64,000 bases of DNA from Verrucomicrobiota bacterium. Its GTDB lineage: Bacteria > Verrucomicrobiota > Verrucomicrobiia > Opitutales > Opitutaceae. The notes beneath the pieces are model-generated. The model searched no databases, had not been told where the DNA came from, and saw only the letters and a list, made by a program, of their open reading frames with translations. The stretch's first letter is position 1; every line of letters starts with the position of its first letter. Below are positions 27,935 through 36,466 of this stretch, one piece after another. Where the stretch lies: assembly GCA_016235555.1 (NCBI GenBank), contig JACRKC010000115.1, forward strand, positions 82,033-146,032. Reading direction: 5' to 3'. Position numbers and translations under genes: made by a program.

Positions 27935-29716
27935 TCAGTCCCATCCCACGACCGCGGTGGCGTGGGCCGCCAGGTTCAGGACACGCTCGCCCCATGCTCC
28001 GGTCACCCGCACGCGTTGCGGCACCGCACGGAAATTGCCCAGCGCCACGACCCGCCGCGGCCCCGCATGAAGGGCGAGTCCGTCGACGCTCCAACGATGA
28101 GACGACGCGACGGCGAACGGCGTCGCGTCGCGCCACGCGCAAAGGCCGGCCAACATGGCGTGCACCGGATGAGGCGCTCCGTTGGACGTGAGCAGGCCGT
28201 TGGCGCCGGACGTCTCAAAATAAGTGCAGGCCGTCGCGCCGCTGCGAGCGTGGGCGGCAAGGCTGCCGAGCGTCCAGGCGGCGCAGAAGGCGGACGCCTG
28301 GCGCCCATCCTCCTGGAACGGCAGGAGATTGGGCGCAACGCCCGTCGGCGCCCCGGGTTCGCCCTGCCGCCAGCGACGGGTCAGGGTGATGGGCGACACG
28401 ACCGGCGCCTGGCCGGCGAGACGGCCCGCCTCGATCGCCATGGTCTCGTGCATGGCCAGGGTCTCGACCAACGAGGCCTCATCAGAGGCGTGCACCTGGG
28501 GATTGGTGGCGTAAACCGGAAAATCGGCGCACTGCGCCACGTCCGCATGCCGGTTGAGTTCGGTAAAGTTGTCCGTCGCACCTGCGCCAATCGCGGCACC
28601 GTGCGGCGTGCCGGCGAGCGCCGTCCGCAGAGCTTCGACTGCGCCCGGCCGCACCGCTTCGCCTGCCTCCGGCAACAGCAACCAACGCGCGAGAGGAACG
28701 CATGGCGCCGCGGCGGCGAGCAGGCGGCGCACGCGCTCGCCGATCGCGCGCACCTCGTGATCGATGAAGAGGGCGGCCTCCAGCTCGAGCCCCAGCGTTT
28801 TTGCCGCGGTCGCGGCGCGGGCGAACGGCGCGGCGCCGCCGGGATCACCGAGTCTGACATCGACGCGCAGGTGCGACAACGGCAACGCGCGCAAGGCCGC
28901 GAGGGTTTCCGGAACGATGGCAGGCTCGGTCCAGACCACGCCGAGCCGTGGTAACGAGGTGCCGAGCGGCGCGCCGATCTCCAGCCGCACTTCCGGCGGC
29001 GCATGCCACGGCGGCGAAAACGTCGGAGGCGGCGCTTCCGGCCGGCCCAGCAATCGCACCGTGATCTTCTGCCGCACGCGCGTGCCACGATTCACCCGCA
29101 CCGGTCGCGGCAGGCGCAACGGGGTGCAGAAAGTCTTGAACGAGGCATCTCCCCAGTTGCGCTGATCCTCCATCTCGAAGGCGTCGCCTTCCATGCGGAC
29201 CTCGGCGCGCACTCCGGGAGCGACCTCGTGCGAGATCGCCCGCAGGTCGACAAAAGGCGCCGTGCCTTGGATCGAGGCGGGGAACCTGCCTGCCCTACTC
29301 CGACCATCGACCTGCTCGACGGCACAGGACCGTCCGGCCAGCGATGCGCCGTGCAGGACGCAAAAGCCGATGCGGTTCCGCTCGAAATCACGGAGCGCCT
29401 CGCCATCGAAGGAAAACTCGAGCGTGCCTTCCGCCCGGCCGGTAATCCGGCCACGCCACCGAAAATCGATTTCACCCTGCCGGCAGCGGGCCTCGAATCC
29501 CACCTGAAACCCATCCGCGCCCTGCGCGATTTCCAGGTCAGTGATTTGTGGCGGCACCGTCTCCCATGCCGCGCCGCGCACGGGCGCGGAGATGCCCCGC
29601 AGGACCTCATGCGCGCCGGCGTGGAGGTAGCGTAGCGAGCCGGTCGCAGGGTCGAACAAGGCCTCCAGCGCACCCGCACGGAGCACCTGGCCGGGAATGA
29701 CCACCGCAGGAATCAT
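27935..29716 (-). CDS. Candidate D-apionate lactonase (ApnL-like); barrel-fold cytoplasmic protein
   Basis: A 593-residue protein without a signal peptide. An N-terminal beta-rich region (about 1-220) includes FEMEDQRNWGDASFKTFCTPLRLP, a block I associate, from memory and without a search, with ApnL-type lactonases of apiose catabolism. The rest looks like a TIM barrel (LRVDVRLGD, LLPEAGEA, GAGATDNFTELNRH, NPQVHASDEASLVETL, VSPITLTRRWRQG) with a small C-terminal beta domain. ApnL opens D-apionolactone to D-apionate. Length of about 600 residues and position opposite an AraC gene and an acid-sugar operon agree with that idea. The alternative is another glycoside-hydrolase-like enzyme of unknown role. 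Confidence 0.5.
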   Translation of the reverse strand: MIPAVVIPGQVLRAGALEALFDPATGSLRYLHAGAHEVLRGISAPVRGAAWETVPPQITDLEIAQGADGFQVGFEARCRQGEIDFRWRGRITGRAEGTLEFSFDGEALRDFERNRIGFCVLHGASLAGRSCAVEQVDGRSRAGRFPASIQGTAPFVDLRAISHEVAPGVRAEVRMEGDAFEMEDQRNWGDASFKTFCTPLRLPRPVRVNRGTRVRQKITVRLLGRPEAPPPTFSPPWHAPPEVRLEIGAPLGTSLPRLGVVWTEPAIVPETLAALRALPLSHLRVDVRLGDPGGAAPFARAATAAKTLGLELEAALFIDHEVRAIGERVRRLLAAAAPCVPLARWLLLPEAGEAVRPGAVEALRTALAGTPHGAAIGAGATDNFTELNRHADVAQCADFPVYATNPQVHASDEASLVETLAMHETMAIEAGRLAGQAPVVSPITLTRRWRQGEPGAPTGVAPNLLPFQEDGRQASAFCAAWTLGSLAAHARSGATACTYFETSGANGLLTSNGAPHPVHAMLAGLCAWRDATPFAVASSHRWSVDGLALHAGPRRVVALGNFRAVPQRVRVTGAWGERVLNLAAHATAVVGWD

Positions 29717-29788
29717 CGTGAAGGAAGGCGAGCCAGCCCGATCCGCGCGACGCGTCGAGCTGATTCGTTAGCCAACAGGCTTCCCTCC

Positions 29789-29815
29789 CGGCGCCACGGT
29801 GTAGCCGCGGTGCCG
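29789..29815. promoter_or_regulatory. Imperfect inverted repeat, candidate operator
   Basis: Between the divergent lactonase-like and AraC genes, CGGCGCCACGG (29789-29799) and CCGCGGTGCCG (29805-29815) form 11-bp arms with two mismatches around a 5-bp spacer. Its position suggests a site controlling one or both genes. AraC proteins more often bind direct repeats, so the partner may be another regulator. Confidence 0.3.
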
Positions 29816-29887
29816 AAAGATTGCGCCGCGATGCTCCTCGCTCGCCAAAGCGCCCGCGTCCGCGCAATCATCACGCCTGTCGGCCGC

Positions 29888-30784
29888 ATGTCGAAACTCC
29901 CCCACCCCAAGTCTCACCGCCAGGAAGCGCAGTTCGAGAGCCCGCCCGGCCCGCTGACCGCCCCCCACTTCACCGACGAATGGTCGAAGCTTCGCACCAT
30001 CTCGCTCCGGAGCGTGCACACCCGGCCGCGCAACTTCTGCCAGTGGCATTCGCATCCGTTCGATGAACTCAGTCTCACCACGGACGGCTCCACGCTCAGC
30101 GGTCACGCGGGCCGGCTGGTCCCCATCGGGGCGAATACACTCTTCCACTACCGCCCGGGCGAGGAACACGCCTTTTGGAACGACGAACGGCAGCAACCGC
30201 GCACCTGGGTCGTCCATTTTCATCTCGATCCCAAGCTGGCCGCCGCCTTGCCCGCCTTCGCCAGCGCCGATCCCAAGCTGCGGCCGTGCCAGCTCAGCCT
30301 GCCGCAAGTCGAGACGTTCAAGTGGCTCTTCATGCGGCTCTCCGTCGAGCACTCGCAGCGCAATCCCATCTGCTCCGTCGCCGAGTCGGCCTGGCTGCAC
30401 CTCCTGCTGGTCAACGTTCACCGCTGGGTGCGCCAGGAGTTCGCCACCTCGATCGCGCCGGCGACCGGCCGGCCGGAGATCCTGCGACTGTGGCAGATGA
30501 TCCAGGACACGCAGGGCCGCCCGGCGGAGTTCGCGCGCCGGATCAAGGAAACGCCCAACTACAACTCCCTGCGCACTGAATTCACCGCGGTGTTCGGCGT
30601 TTCCCCGAGCCAGATGGCGCTGCGGACGCGCATCCAGACGGCCAAGAATCTGTTGGTCGAGACGCCCCTCAGCATCAAGCAGATCGCCGACGAACTCGGC
30701 TACATGCGGCAGCACGAGTTCACGCGGGCGTTTCACCGCGTCGCCGGACGCTCGCCGACCCTCTGGCGAGAGGATCCGAGCTGA
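29888..30784 (+). CDS. AraC-family transcriptional regulator
   Basis: The frame is open from 29810, but the ATG at 29888 (MSKLPHPKSHRQEAQF) gives a normal 298-residue AraC protein. The N-terminal cupin-like sensor includes CQWHSHPFDELSLTT and GANTLFHYRPGEEHAFW. The C-terminal helix-turn-helix pair covers about 200-298, with SLRTEFTAVFGVSPSQMALRTR and ETPLSIKQIADELGYMRQHEFTRAFHRVAG. It is divergent from the candidate lactonase gene and lies 143 bp upstream of the acid-sugar operon, so it is the likely activator of both. The effector is probably the sugar or an intermediate of the pathway. Confidence 0.93.
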   Translation: MSKLPHPKSHRQEAQFESPPGPLTAPHFTDEWSKLRTISLRSVHTRPRNFCQWHSHPFDELSLTTDGSTLSGHAGRLVPIGANTLFHYRPGEEHAFWNDERQQPRTWVVHFHLDPKLAAALPAFASADPKLRPCQLSLPQVETFKWLFMRLSVEHSQRNPICSVAESAWLHLLLVNVHRWVRQEFATSIAPATGRPEILRLWQMIQDTQGRPAEFARRIKETPNYNSLRTEFTAVFGVSPSQMALRTRIQTAKNLLVETPLSIKQIADELGYMRQHEFTRAFHRVAGRSPTLWREDPS

Positions 30785-30927
30785 GGGACGCGGCCGTCCG
30801 GAGAGCGAAACTTTGATGCATTCCAGCTAAAGCCGCCGGAAGTGGAAACGGGCATCATGGTGCCGACGCCCCGACACTCCTCGTTCACTTTGGAGGACCG
30901 AGGCAGTCGGAAAACGCCGTCCAGTCC

Positions 30928-31875
30928 ATGCGCCTCTACTCCTTCGTCGCGAACGACCAATCCCGCCTCGGCGTGGAGGTGAACGGTCGTCTGGTCGACC
31001 TGAACGCCGCCCACGCCGCCAGGCTTGCGCGAGCGGACGCGCGCCTGGCCCCGACGATGCTCGACCTGATTCGCGGCGGAGTTGCGGCCTTGAACGACGC
31101 CCGCGCGGCCCTCGCCTTCGCCTCGCAGGAACCCGCCCGCGTCCGCGATGCCACCCACGAGTTTGACCGGATACGGCTGCTCGCACCGATCTCGCGGCCC
31201 GGGAAGATCCTTTGCTCCGGCCTCAACTACCGCAGCCACGTGGAGGAAAATCCCGCGGCCACATTTCTGGAGGATCCGCGTTTTTTTGTGAAGACGACAA
31301 ACACCGTGATCGGCCCGGAGGAACCGATCCGCTGGCCGGGAGCGCGTTTTCAGGTGGACTACGAAGTCGAGCTGGCCGTGGTGATCGGCAAGGCGGGACG
31401 GCGTCTGACGCGCGGCCAGGCCATGGATTTCGTGTTCGGCTACACCATCCTCCACGATGTCACCGCCCGCTGGGTGCAATTCAAAGACAAGAACGAGGAC
31501 ATGGGGAAGAACTTCGACACGTTCTGTCCGATGGGGCCGTGCCTCGTCACCGCCGACGAGATCCCGGATCCCGCCGCACTGCGGCTGACGCTCAAACTCA
31601 ACGGCCGGATCATGCAGGATCGCACCAACGAGGATTGGTGTTTTCCGCTGCCGCGGCTGCTGGAGTGGTTCAGTCTCGGCCTCACGTTCGAGCCCGGCGA
31701 CATCGTGAGCACCGGCACTCCCGCCGGCATCGGCTATTTCCGACGGCCGCAGGTGTTCCTGAAACCGGGCGACGTTTGCGAATTGGAAATCTCCGGCATC
31801 GGAAAGCTCGTCAACCGCGTGGTGGCCGACGACGATGGCCTGACCGAACGGCCGCCGACGAAGTCCGCTTTGTGA
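30928..31875 (+). CDS. Fumarylacetoacetate hydrolase (FAH) family enzyme
   Basis: A 315-residue protein with an N-terminal cap (about 1-85) and an FAH domain. The metal site is readable: the two Glu of DYEVELAVVIGK and the Asp of ILHDVTARWVQ, followed by KNFDTFCPMGP and the family-typical STGTPAGIG. FAH enzymes cleave C-C bonds of beta-diketo acids or decarboxylate beta-keto acids with Mg2+ or Mn2+. As first gene of an operon that also encodes an acid-sugar kinase and sugar dehydrogenases, it could cleave or decarboxylate the keto acid formed there. That role is inference; a standard 2,4-diketo-3-deoxy-sugar-acid hydrolase is an equally good reading. Confidence 0.9.
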   Translation: MRLYSFVANDQSRLGVEVNGRLVDLNAAHAARLARADARLAPTMLDLIRGGVAALNDARAALAFASQEPARVRDATHEFDRIRLLAPISRPGKILCSGLNYRSHVEENPAATFLEDPRFFVKTTNTVIGPEEPIRWPGARFQVDYEVELAVVIGKAGRRLTRGQAMDFVFGYTILHDVTARWVQFKDKNEDMGKNFDTFCPMGPCLVTADEIPDPAALRLTLKLNGRIMQDRTNEDWCFPLPRLLEWFSLGLTFEPGDIVSTGTPAGIGYFRRPQVFLKPGDVCELEISGIGKLVNRVVADDDGLTERPPTKSAL

Positions 31876-31903
31876 CCGTGACGGTCCTGCCGCCCCGTCC
31901 GCC

Positions 31904-32680
31904 ATGCCCCAACCCAAACTCCGCTTCTTCGGCGTCGCCGCCTACGAACTCATCGACCGCACCGGCCGGCGCATTTTGGTCGATCCGTTTCTCGACGACT
32001 GCCCGGGAAATCCGGTGAAGTCGGACCAGCTCGAAAAAGTCGACCTCGTCGTCGTCTCCCACGCCGCGATCGATCACCTGGGTGACACCGAGAAGATCGC
32101 CCGGCGACATGGCTGCCCCGTCATCTGCGGCGGCGAAGTGAAGGCCTTTCTCGTCGCGCGCGGCGTGCCCGCCACCCAGATCCGCGCCACGACCTGGGGC
32201 ATCCGCGTCCGTGTCGCCGGAGTCGAGGTCCAGCCGGTCGAGTGCCATCATTGGTCCCAAATCCGGATGCCCGACGGCACGTTTGCTAGCGGTGTGCCCA
32301 TGGCGTTCGTGATCGAGCTCGGCGCGGGCCACCGTTTCTATCACTACGGCGACACCGCGCTGTTCACCGACATGAAGCTCCAGGCGGAGCTCTACCGCCC
32401 GACGATCGGCGCGATCGGCATCGCGAACCCGCAGGAAATCCTCGCGCGCTTCCCCATGCCGGGCGAGATGCTGACCAGCGAGCTCAGCCCGCGCGAAGGC
32501 ATCCTCGCCGCGCAATGGCTCGACCTCGCCACCATTTTGCCCTGCCACTACATCGATCCCGACACGAATGCCGACCTGCAGGAATTCCAGCGCCTGCACC
32601 GCGAGGTGCAGGCTCGCGGCGAAAAGATCGGCGCGAGTGTCGTGCTCCGACCCGGCGAGTGGCTCGAACTGAAACCGTGA
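31904..32680 (+). CDS. UPF0173/UlaG-like metallo-beta-lactamase-fold hydrolase with altered metal motif
   Basis: A 258-residue protein. The fold signature is clear: DPFLDDCPGNP near 27-37, VVVSHAAIDHLGD at 49-61, PVECHHWSQ, and FYHYGDTALFTDMK, which matches UPF0173 proteins. The usual H-x-H-x-D-H metal motif reads H53-A-A55-I-D57-H58, so the second histidine is replaced by alanine. A single-metal or altered site is expected. Related UlaG enzymes open sugar lactones, so a lactonase role in the same pathway is possible. It lies 28 bp after the FAH gene and 13 bp before the dehydrogenase gene. Confidence 0.82.
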   Translation: MPQPKLRFFGVAAYELIDRTGRRILVDPFLDDCPGNPVKSDQLEKVDLVVVSHAAIDHLGDTEKIARRHGCPVICGGEVKAFLVARGVPATQIRATTWGIRVRVAGVEVQPVECHHWSQIRMPDGTFASGVPMAFVIELGAGHRFYHYGDTALFTDMKLQAELYRPTIGAIGIANPQEILARFPMPGEMLTSELSPREGILAAQWLDLATILPCHYIDPDTNADLQEFQRLHREVQARGEKIGASVVLRPGEWLELKP

Positions 32681-32693
32681 CCACCCGCCGCGC

Positions 32694-33701
32694 ATGAAAG
32701 CCCTGATCCTCGAAGGCGTCCGGCAATTGCGGCTGGGCGACTGGCCCGAGCCCGTCTGCGGCGCCACGGATGTCCTCCTGCGTCCGATCGCCGCCGGCAT
32801 CTGCGCCGGCGACATGCAGCACTACCTCGGACGCAACCCATACACCAAGTATCCGCTGATCGGCGGCCACGAGGTGTGCGGAACGGTCGTCGAAACCGGC
32901 ACGGCCGTGACGCGCGTGGTGCGCGGCGACTTGGTGGTCATCGAGCCGGTGGTCGGCTGCGGCCACTGCTATTCCTGCCGGCACGGCAAGCCGAACTGCT
33001 GCGTGAATTTCTGCCTCATCGGCCTGCACCGTCCGGGCGGCTTCGCCGAACTGTGCGTCGCACCTGCGGCCAACGTCCATCGCGTGCCCGCCGGACTCGA
33101 TCCGTTGACCGCCTCGTTCGCCGAGCCGCTCACCATCGGCATCCAGGCCTGCCGCCGGGGCGAGGTCGCCGCGGACGACACCTGCCTGATTCTCGGGGCA
33201 GGTCCGATCGGTCTCGCCATCCTTGAGGTGGCTCGGGCGCGCGGCGCGCGCGTGATCGTCTCGGACCTCAACGCGGCGCGGCTCGCGTTTGCGCGGGAAC
33301 TCGGAGCGGAGACGATTTCCGCCGACGCCCGGCTTGCGGCCAACGTGGCTAGTCGGACGAATGGCGACGGCGCCGACGTCGTCATCGAGGCCGCCGGCAC
33401 CGCTGCGACGATCGAAGCGGCGGTGGACCTCGTGGCTCCGGGGGGCCGGGTGGTGATTGTCGGTCTCGCGAAGGAGAAGGTCGCGCTCGATGGCTTCGTC
33501 TTCACGCGCAAGGAAGTGAACATCCTGGGCTCGCGAAATTCCGTGGGCGCGTTTCCCGAGGCCCTTGCCCTGCTCGCGAGCGGCTCCATCCGATACCCGC
33601 GCGTCGCGACGCAGATCCCGATGTGGGAAGGCGCGTCCACCTTCGCCCAACTCGATGCCAACCCGGCCGCGCTGCACAAGGCGGTGCTGATGCTCGCGTG
33701 A
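32694..33701 (+). CDS. Zinc-dependent medium-chain alcohol dehydrogenase
   Basis: A 335-residue MDR-family enzyme. The catalytic zinc ligands are Cys37 (GICAGD) and His59-Glu60 (GGHEV). The structural zinc cysteines are at 89, 92, 95 and 103. The cofactor-binding motif is LGAGPIGLA (about 163-171). It resembles sorbitol, threonine and galactitol-type dehydrogenases, and the substrate is probably a polyol or sugar acid of the pathway. It starts 13 bp after the metallo-beta-lactamase-fold gene and ends one base before the VOC gene, consistent with one operon. Confidence 0.92.
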   Translation: MKALILEGVRQLRLGDWPEPVCGATDVLLRPIAAGICAGDMQHYLGRNPYTKYPLIGGHEVCGTVVETGTAVTRVVRGDLVVIEPVVGCGHCYSCRHGKPNCCVNFCLIGLHRPGGFAELCVAPAANVHRVPAGLDPLTASFAEPLTIGIQACRRGEVAADDTCLILGAGPIGLAILEVARARGARVIVSDLNAARLAFARELGAETISADARLAANVASRTNGDGADVVIEAAGTAATIEAAVDLVAPGGRVVIVGLAKEKVALDGFVFTRKEVNILGSRNSVGAFPEALALLASGSIRYPRVATQIPMWEGASTFAQLDANPAALHKAVLMLA

Positions 33702-33702
33702 A

Positions 33703-34101
33703 ATGAAACACCACGGCCTCGATCATCTCGCCATCGCCGTGCCGGACACGGAGGCCGCCCTGCGCATCTGGCGTGATCGGCTCGGTTTTCCGGTCCTCTT
33801 CAGCGAAGTCGTCCAAGGCGGCGCCGTGCGCCTGACGCATCTCGACCTCGGCAATACGCAGCTCCAACTGGTCGAGCCGCTGGTGCCCGGACATCCGCTG
33901 GCCGAATGGCTCGCGCGCCATGGACCCGGCCTGCACCACTTCTGCCTCGGGGTCTCCGACGTCGGCCGCGCGCACGCCGAACTGCCCCGGGAGGGCGTGG
34001 CGGTCGCGCCCTCCGTCCATCAGGGCACGAAGGGCAAACGCGCGCTGTTTCTCGACGCCGCCGGCACCCAGGGCGTGCGCGTGGAGGTCACCGGCCCATG
34101 A
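33703..34101 (+). CDS. VOC-superfamily protein (glyoxalase/methylmalonyl-CoA-epimerase-like)
   Basis: A 132-residue protein with two beta-alpha-beta-beta-beta units: LDHLAIAVPDTEAALRIWRDRLGF at the N-terminus and PGLHHFCLGVSDVGRAHAELPREG in the second half. The metal-ligand pattern (His8, a Gln/Glu around LQLVEP, His in GLHHF, Glu near the C-terminus in RVEVTG) fits methylmalonyl-CoA epimerase-like VOC proteins. In this operon an epimerase or isomerase step on a 2-hydroxy acid is more likely than glyoxalase activity. The stop overlaps the next gene's ATG (ATGA). Confidence 0.85.
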   Translation: MKHHGLDHLAIAVPDTEAALRIWRDRLGFPVLFSEVVQGGAVRLTHLDLGNTQLQLVEPLVPGHPLAEWLARHGPGLHHFCLGVSDVGRAHAELPREGVAVAPSVHQGTKGKRALFLDAAGTQGVRVEVTGP

Positions 34102-35525
34102 TGTCCGGCCTGCCACCGCCGCTGGAGGAAGCCCCGCTGCGCGCGGCGGTTCGCACAGCTTTGCGCGCCCGCGCGCCGCGCACGCTGGTCGTGCTGGACG
34201 ACGATCCCACCGGCACGCAGACCGTGCATGACGTCCCGGTATTGACGACCTGGGAGGTCAACACGCTCCGGCGCGAGTTCGCCGAAAGCCCCGACGGATT
34301 CTTCGTGCTGACGAACTCGCGCAGCCTGCCGCCGACCGAGGCCGGCGCGCGCATCCGCGACATCGCCCGGAACCTGGCAACGGCCGCGCCCCGCGAAAGC
34401 TTCACGATCGTTAGTCGCGGCGACTCCACCCTGCGCGGCCATTTTCCGCTGGAGACGGATGTGCTCGCGGAGGAACTCGGGCCTTACGACGTGACCCTGG
34501 TGGTGCCTTATTTCCAGGCCGGCCGGCGCATGACCGTGCACGACGTGCACTATGTCGGCGAAGGCGACCGATTCACGCCCGTCGCCGAGACGCCGTTCGC
34601 GCGCGATCCGAGTTTCGGCTTTCGCGCGTCGAACCTGCGCACATGGGTGGAGGAAAAATCAGGCGGCCGCATCCGCCGCGAGGAGGTTGCGTCGTTTTCC
34701 ATCGCCGAGCTGCGGACGCCGGATTGGGACGACGGAGACGCCGATCCGCTCGCCGCCAGGCTGCGCGCCCTCCCGCGCGGCGCCACGGCGGTCGTCAACG
34801 CCTGCCACCCGTCCGATCTCGCGCGCTTTGTCCTCGCCGCCCTGCGCGCGGAACTCGCCGGCGGCCGCTACCTGTTTCGCACCGCGGCCGACTTCGTCGC
34901 CACGCGACTCGGCCTTGAGCCGCGGGGCCTGTGGCAGCCCGCCATCGAGTGCACTTCGGCGCGCGGCGGACTTGTGATCGTGGGGTCCCACGTGCCCAAG
35001 ACCACCGGGCAGCTTCAGCACCTCCTGTGGGTCGGCGACGTCATCGCCCTCGAAGCGTCCGTGCCCGAGCTGTTGTCTCCCCGCGGGCCGGCGCTGGTCG
35101 CGGCGCTCGCAGCGCTCATCGACACCGGCGTCGCGGCCGGACGGAACGTCGTGCTTTCCACGAGCCGCACCCTGGTCACCGGTCGGGATGCGGCCGAAAG
35201 TCTCGCCGTTGCCGGCCGCGTCTCCGCAGCCCTGGTCGATGTGGTGCGAAGGATCACCGTCGCGCCGCGCTGGATCATCGCCAAGGGCGGCATCACGTCC
35301 AGCGACGTCGCCACGGCCGGTCTCGGCGTGCAACGCGCCACCGTGCGCGGCGCGCTCCTGCCGGGCGTTCCCGTCTGGGAACTCGGCGCGGAGGCGCGAT
35401 TCCCGCACCTGCCCTACGTCGTTTTTCCCGGCAACGTCGGCGGCGCCACGGCCCTGCACGATGCTCTGCAACGTCTCGCGCCGGCTCCGGCCGCGCACGA
35501 ATCCATCTCCTCTCCCCTACCATGA
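34098..35525 (+). CDS. Four-carbon acid-sugar kinase family protein (DUF1537), candidate 3-oxo-isoapionate kinase
   Basis: A 475-residue protein starting at the ATG in the ATGA overlap with the VOC gene; the open frame upstream is shadow. The N-terminal substrate domain has LDDDPTGTQTVHDVPVLT (about 33-50), LTNSRSLPP and VSRGDSTLRGHFPLE. The C-terminal ATP domain has STSRTLVTGR, AKGGITSSDVAT and VVFPGNVGG. Characterised members phosphorylate threonate, erythronate, 3-oxo-tetronate and, as OiaK, 3-oxo-isoapionate. The absence of the partner PdxA2/LtnD/OtnC genes here argues against the tetronate pathways. The apionate role is inferred from neighbours. Confidence 0.85.
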   Translation: MMSGLPPPLEEAPLRAAVRTALRARAPRTLVVLDDDPTGTQTVHDVPVLTTWEVNTLRREFAESPDGFFVLTNSRSLPPTEAGARIRDIARNLATAAPRESFTIVSRGDSTLRGHFPLETDVLAEELGPYDVTLVVPYFQAGRRMTVHDVHYVGEGDRFTPVAETPFARDPSFGFRASNLRTWVEEKSGGRIRREEVASFSIAELRTPDWDDGDADPLAARLRALPRGATAVVNACHPSDLARFVLAALRAELAGGRYLFRTAADFVATRLGLEPRGLWQPAIECTSARGGLVIVGSHVPKTTGQLQHLLWVGDVIALEASVPELLSPRGPALVAALAALIDTGVAAGRNVVLSTSRTLVTGRDAAESLAVAGRVSAALVDVVRRITVAPRWIIAKGGITSSDVATAGLGVQRATVRGALLPGVPVWELGAEARFPHLPYVVFPGNVGGATALHDALQRLAPAPAAHESISSPLP

Positions 35526-36454
35526 AGATCGCCATTCTCGGCGCCGGCGCGATGGGCAGCGCGATCGGCGCTTTGCTCCACGAAGCCGGCCACGACGTCA
35601 CCCTCGTCGAGGTGGCCCGGCCTGCCATCGACGCCATCCGTTCCCGCGGCCTGATCGTGCAGGACCGCGCCGGCACCCAACGGATCGTGCCCCTCGCGAT
35701 CACGGATGACCCCGCCCGGGTCGGCATCGTCGATCTCGTCGTCGTCTTCGTCAAATGCTACCATACGGTCGCCGCGGTTCAGGGCGCGCGGCTCCTGCTC
35801 GGGGCGCATACCACCGTCCTCTCGCTCCAGAATGGCTGGGGCAACGGTCCGCGGATCGCGGAGCTGATCGGGCGGGAACGCGTCGTCCTCGGCGTGTGCT
35901 ACCACAGCGCGACCGTCCTCGCGCCCGGGCTGGTGCTGCACGCGGGCCAGGGCAAGACGTTCATGGGAGAGCTCGACGGCTCCGACAGCCCGCGCCTGTG
36001 CGCCATCGTGCAGGCGTTCAACGCCGCGAGGATCGCCGTGGAGCCGAGCGGACAGGTGTTGAAGGAAATCTGGTCCAAGCTCGCGCTCAACGTCGCCACG
36101 CTTCCGACCTCCTCCACGGTGCGCGTCACGGCCGACCGGTTGCTCGATTCCCCCGAAATGTCCGAGCTGATGAAGGATTTGCTCCGCGAGGTGGTGGCCG
36201 TGGCCCGGGCGCAGGACATCGCCCTCGATTTCGACGAGCGGTGGGAGGCCATCACGAGCTTGCTGCGGAAGCTCGCGCCGGGCACCAAGGGATCCATGTT
36301 TCAGGATGTTGAGAACCGGCGCCGCACCGAGATCGACGTCATGTGCGGTGCGATCGTGGAGGCCGGAGTGCGGTTGAACATTCCCACGCCCTGCAATCGC
36401 GCGATGGTCGGGCTCATCAAGGGCCTCGAAGCGACCTTCGCCCTCGCCGCCTAG
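35522..36454 (+). CDS. ApbA/PanE-like (ketopantoate-reductase fold) dehydrogenase
   Basis: A 310-residue protein with Rossmann motif GAGAMGSAIG at 7-16 and the family C-terminal helical domain (KEIWSKLALNVATLP with the catalytic-type Lys, EIDVMCGAIVEAGVRLNIPTPCN). True ketopantoate reductases serve pantothenate synthesis, but many operonic relatives act on other 2-hydroxy/2-keto acids. In this cluster it would be positioned to oxidise or rearrange the sugar acid before phosphorylation, the role played by ApnO in described apionate routes. That substitution is a hypothesis. The start overlaps the kinase stop as ATGA. Confidence 0.85.
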   Translation: MKIAILGAGAMGSAIGALLHEAGHDVTLVEVARPAIDAIRSRGLIVQDRAGTQRIVPLAITDDPARVGIVDLVVVFVKCYHTVAAVQGARLLLGAHTTVLSLQNGWGNGPRIAELIGRERVVLGVCYHSATVLAPGLVLHAGQGKTFMGELDGSDSPRLCAIVQAFNAARIAVEPSGQVLKEIWSKLALNVATLPTSSTVRVTADRLLDSPEMSELMKDLLREVVAVARAQDIALDFDERWEAITSLLRKLAPGTKGSMFQDVENRRRTEIDVMCGAIVEAGVRLNIPTPCNRAMVGLIKGLEATFALAA

Positions 36455-36466
36455 TTGAGACACTCC

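Noticed and set aside
34098..36454. Threonate/erythronate (tetronate) degradation cluster
   Set aside because: The DUF1537 kinase fits, but the usual partners PdxA2, LtnD/DenD, OtnC and OtnI are not encoded nearby.
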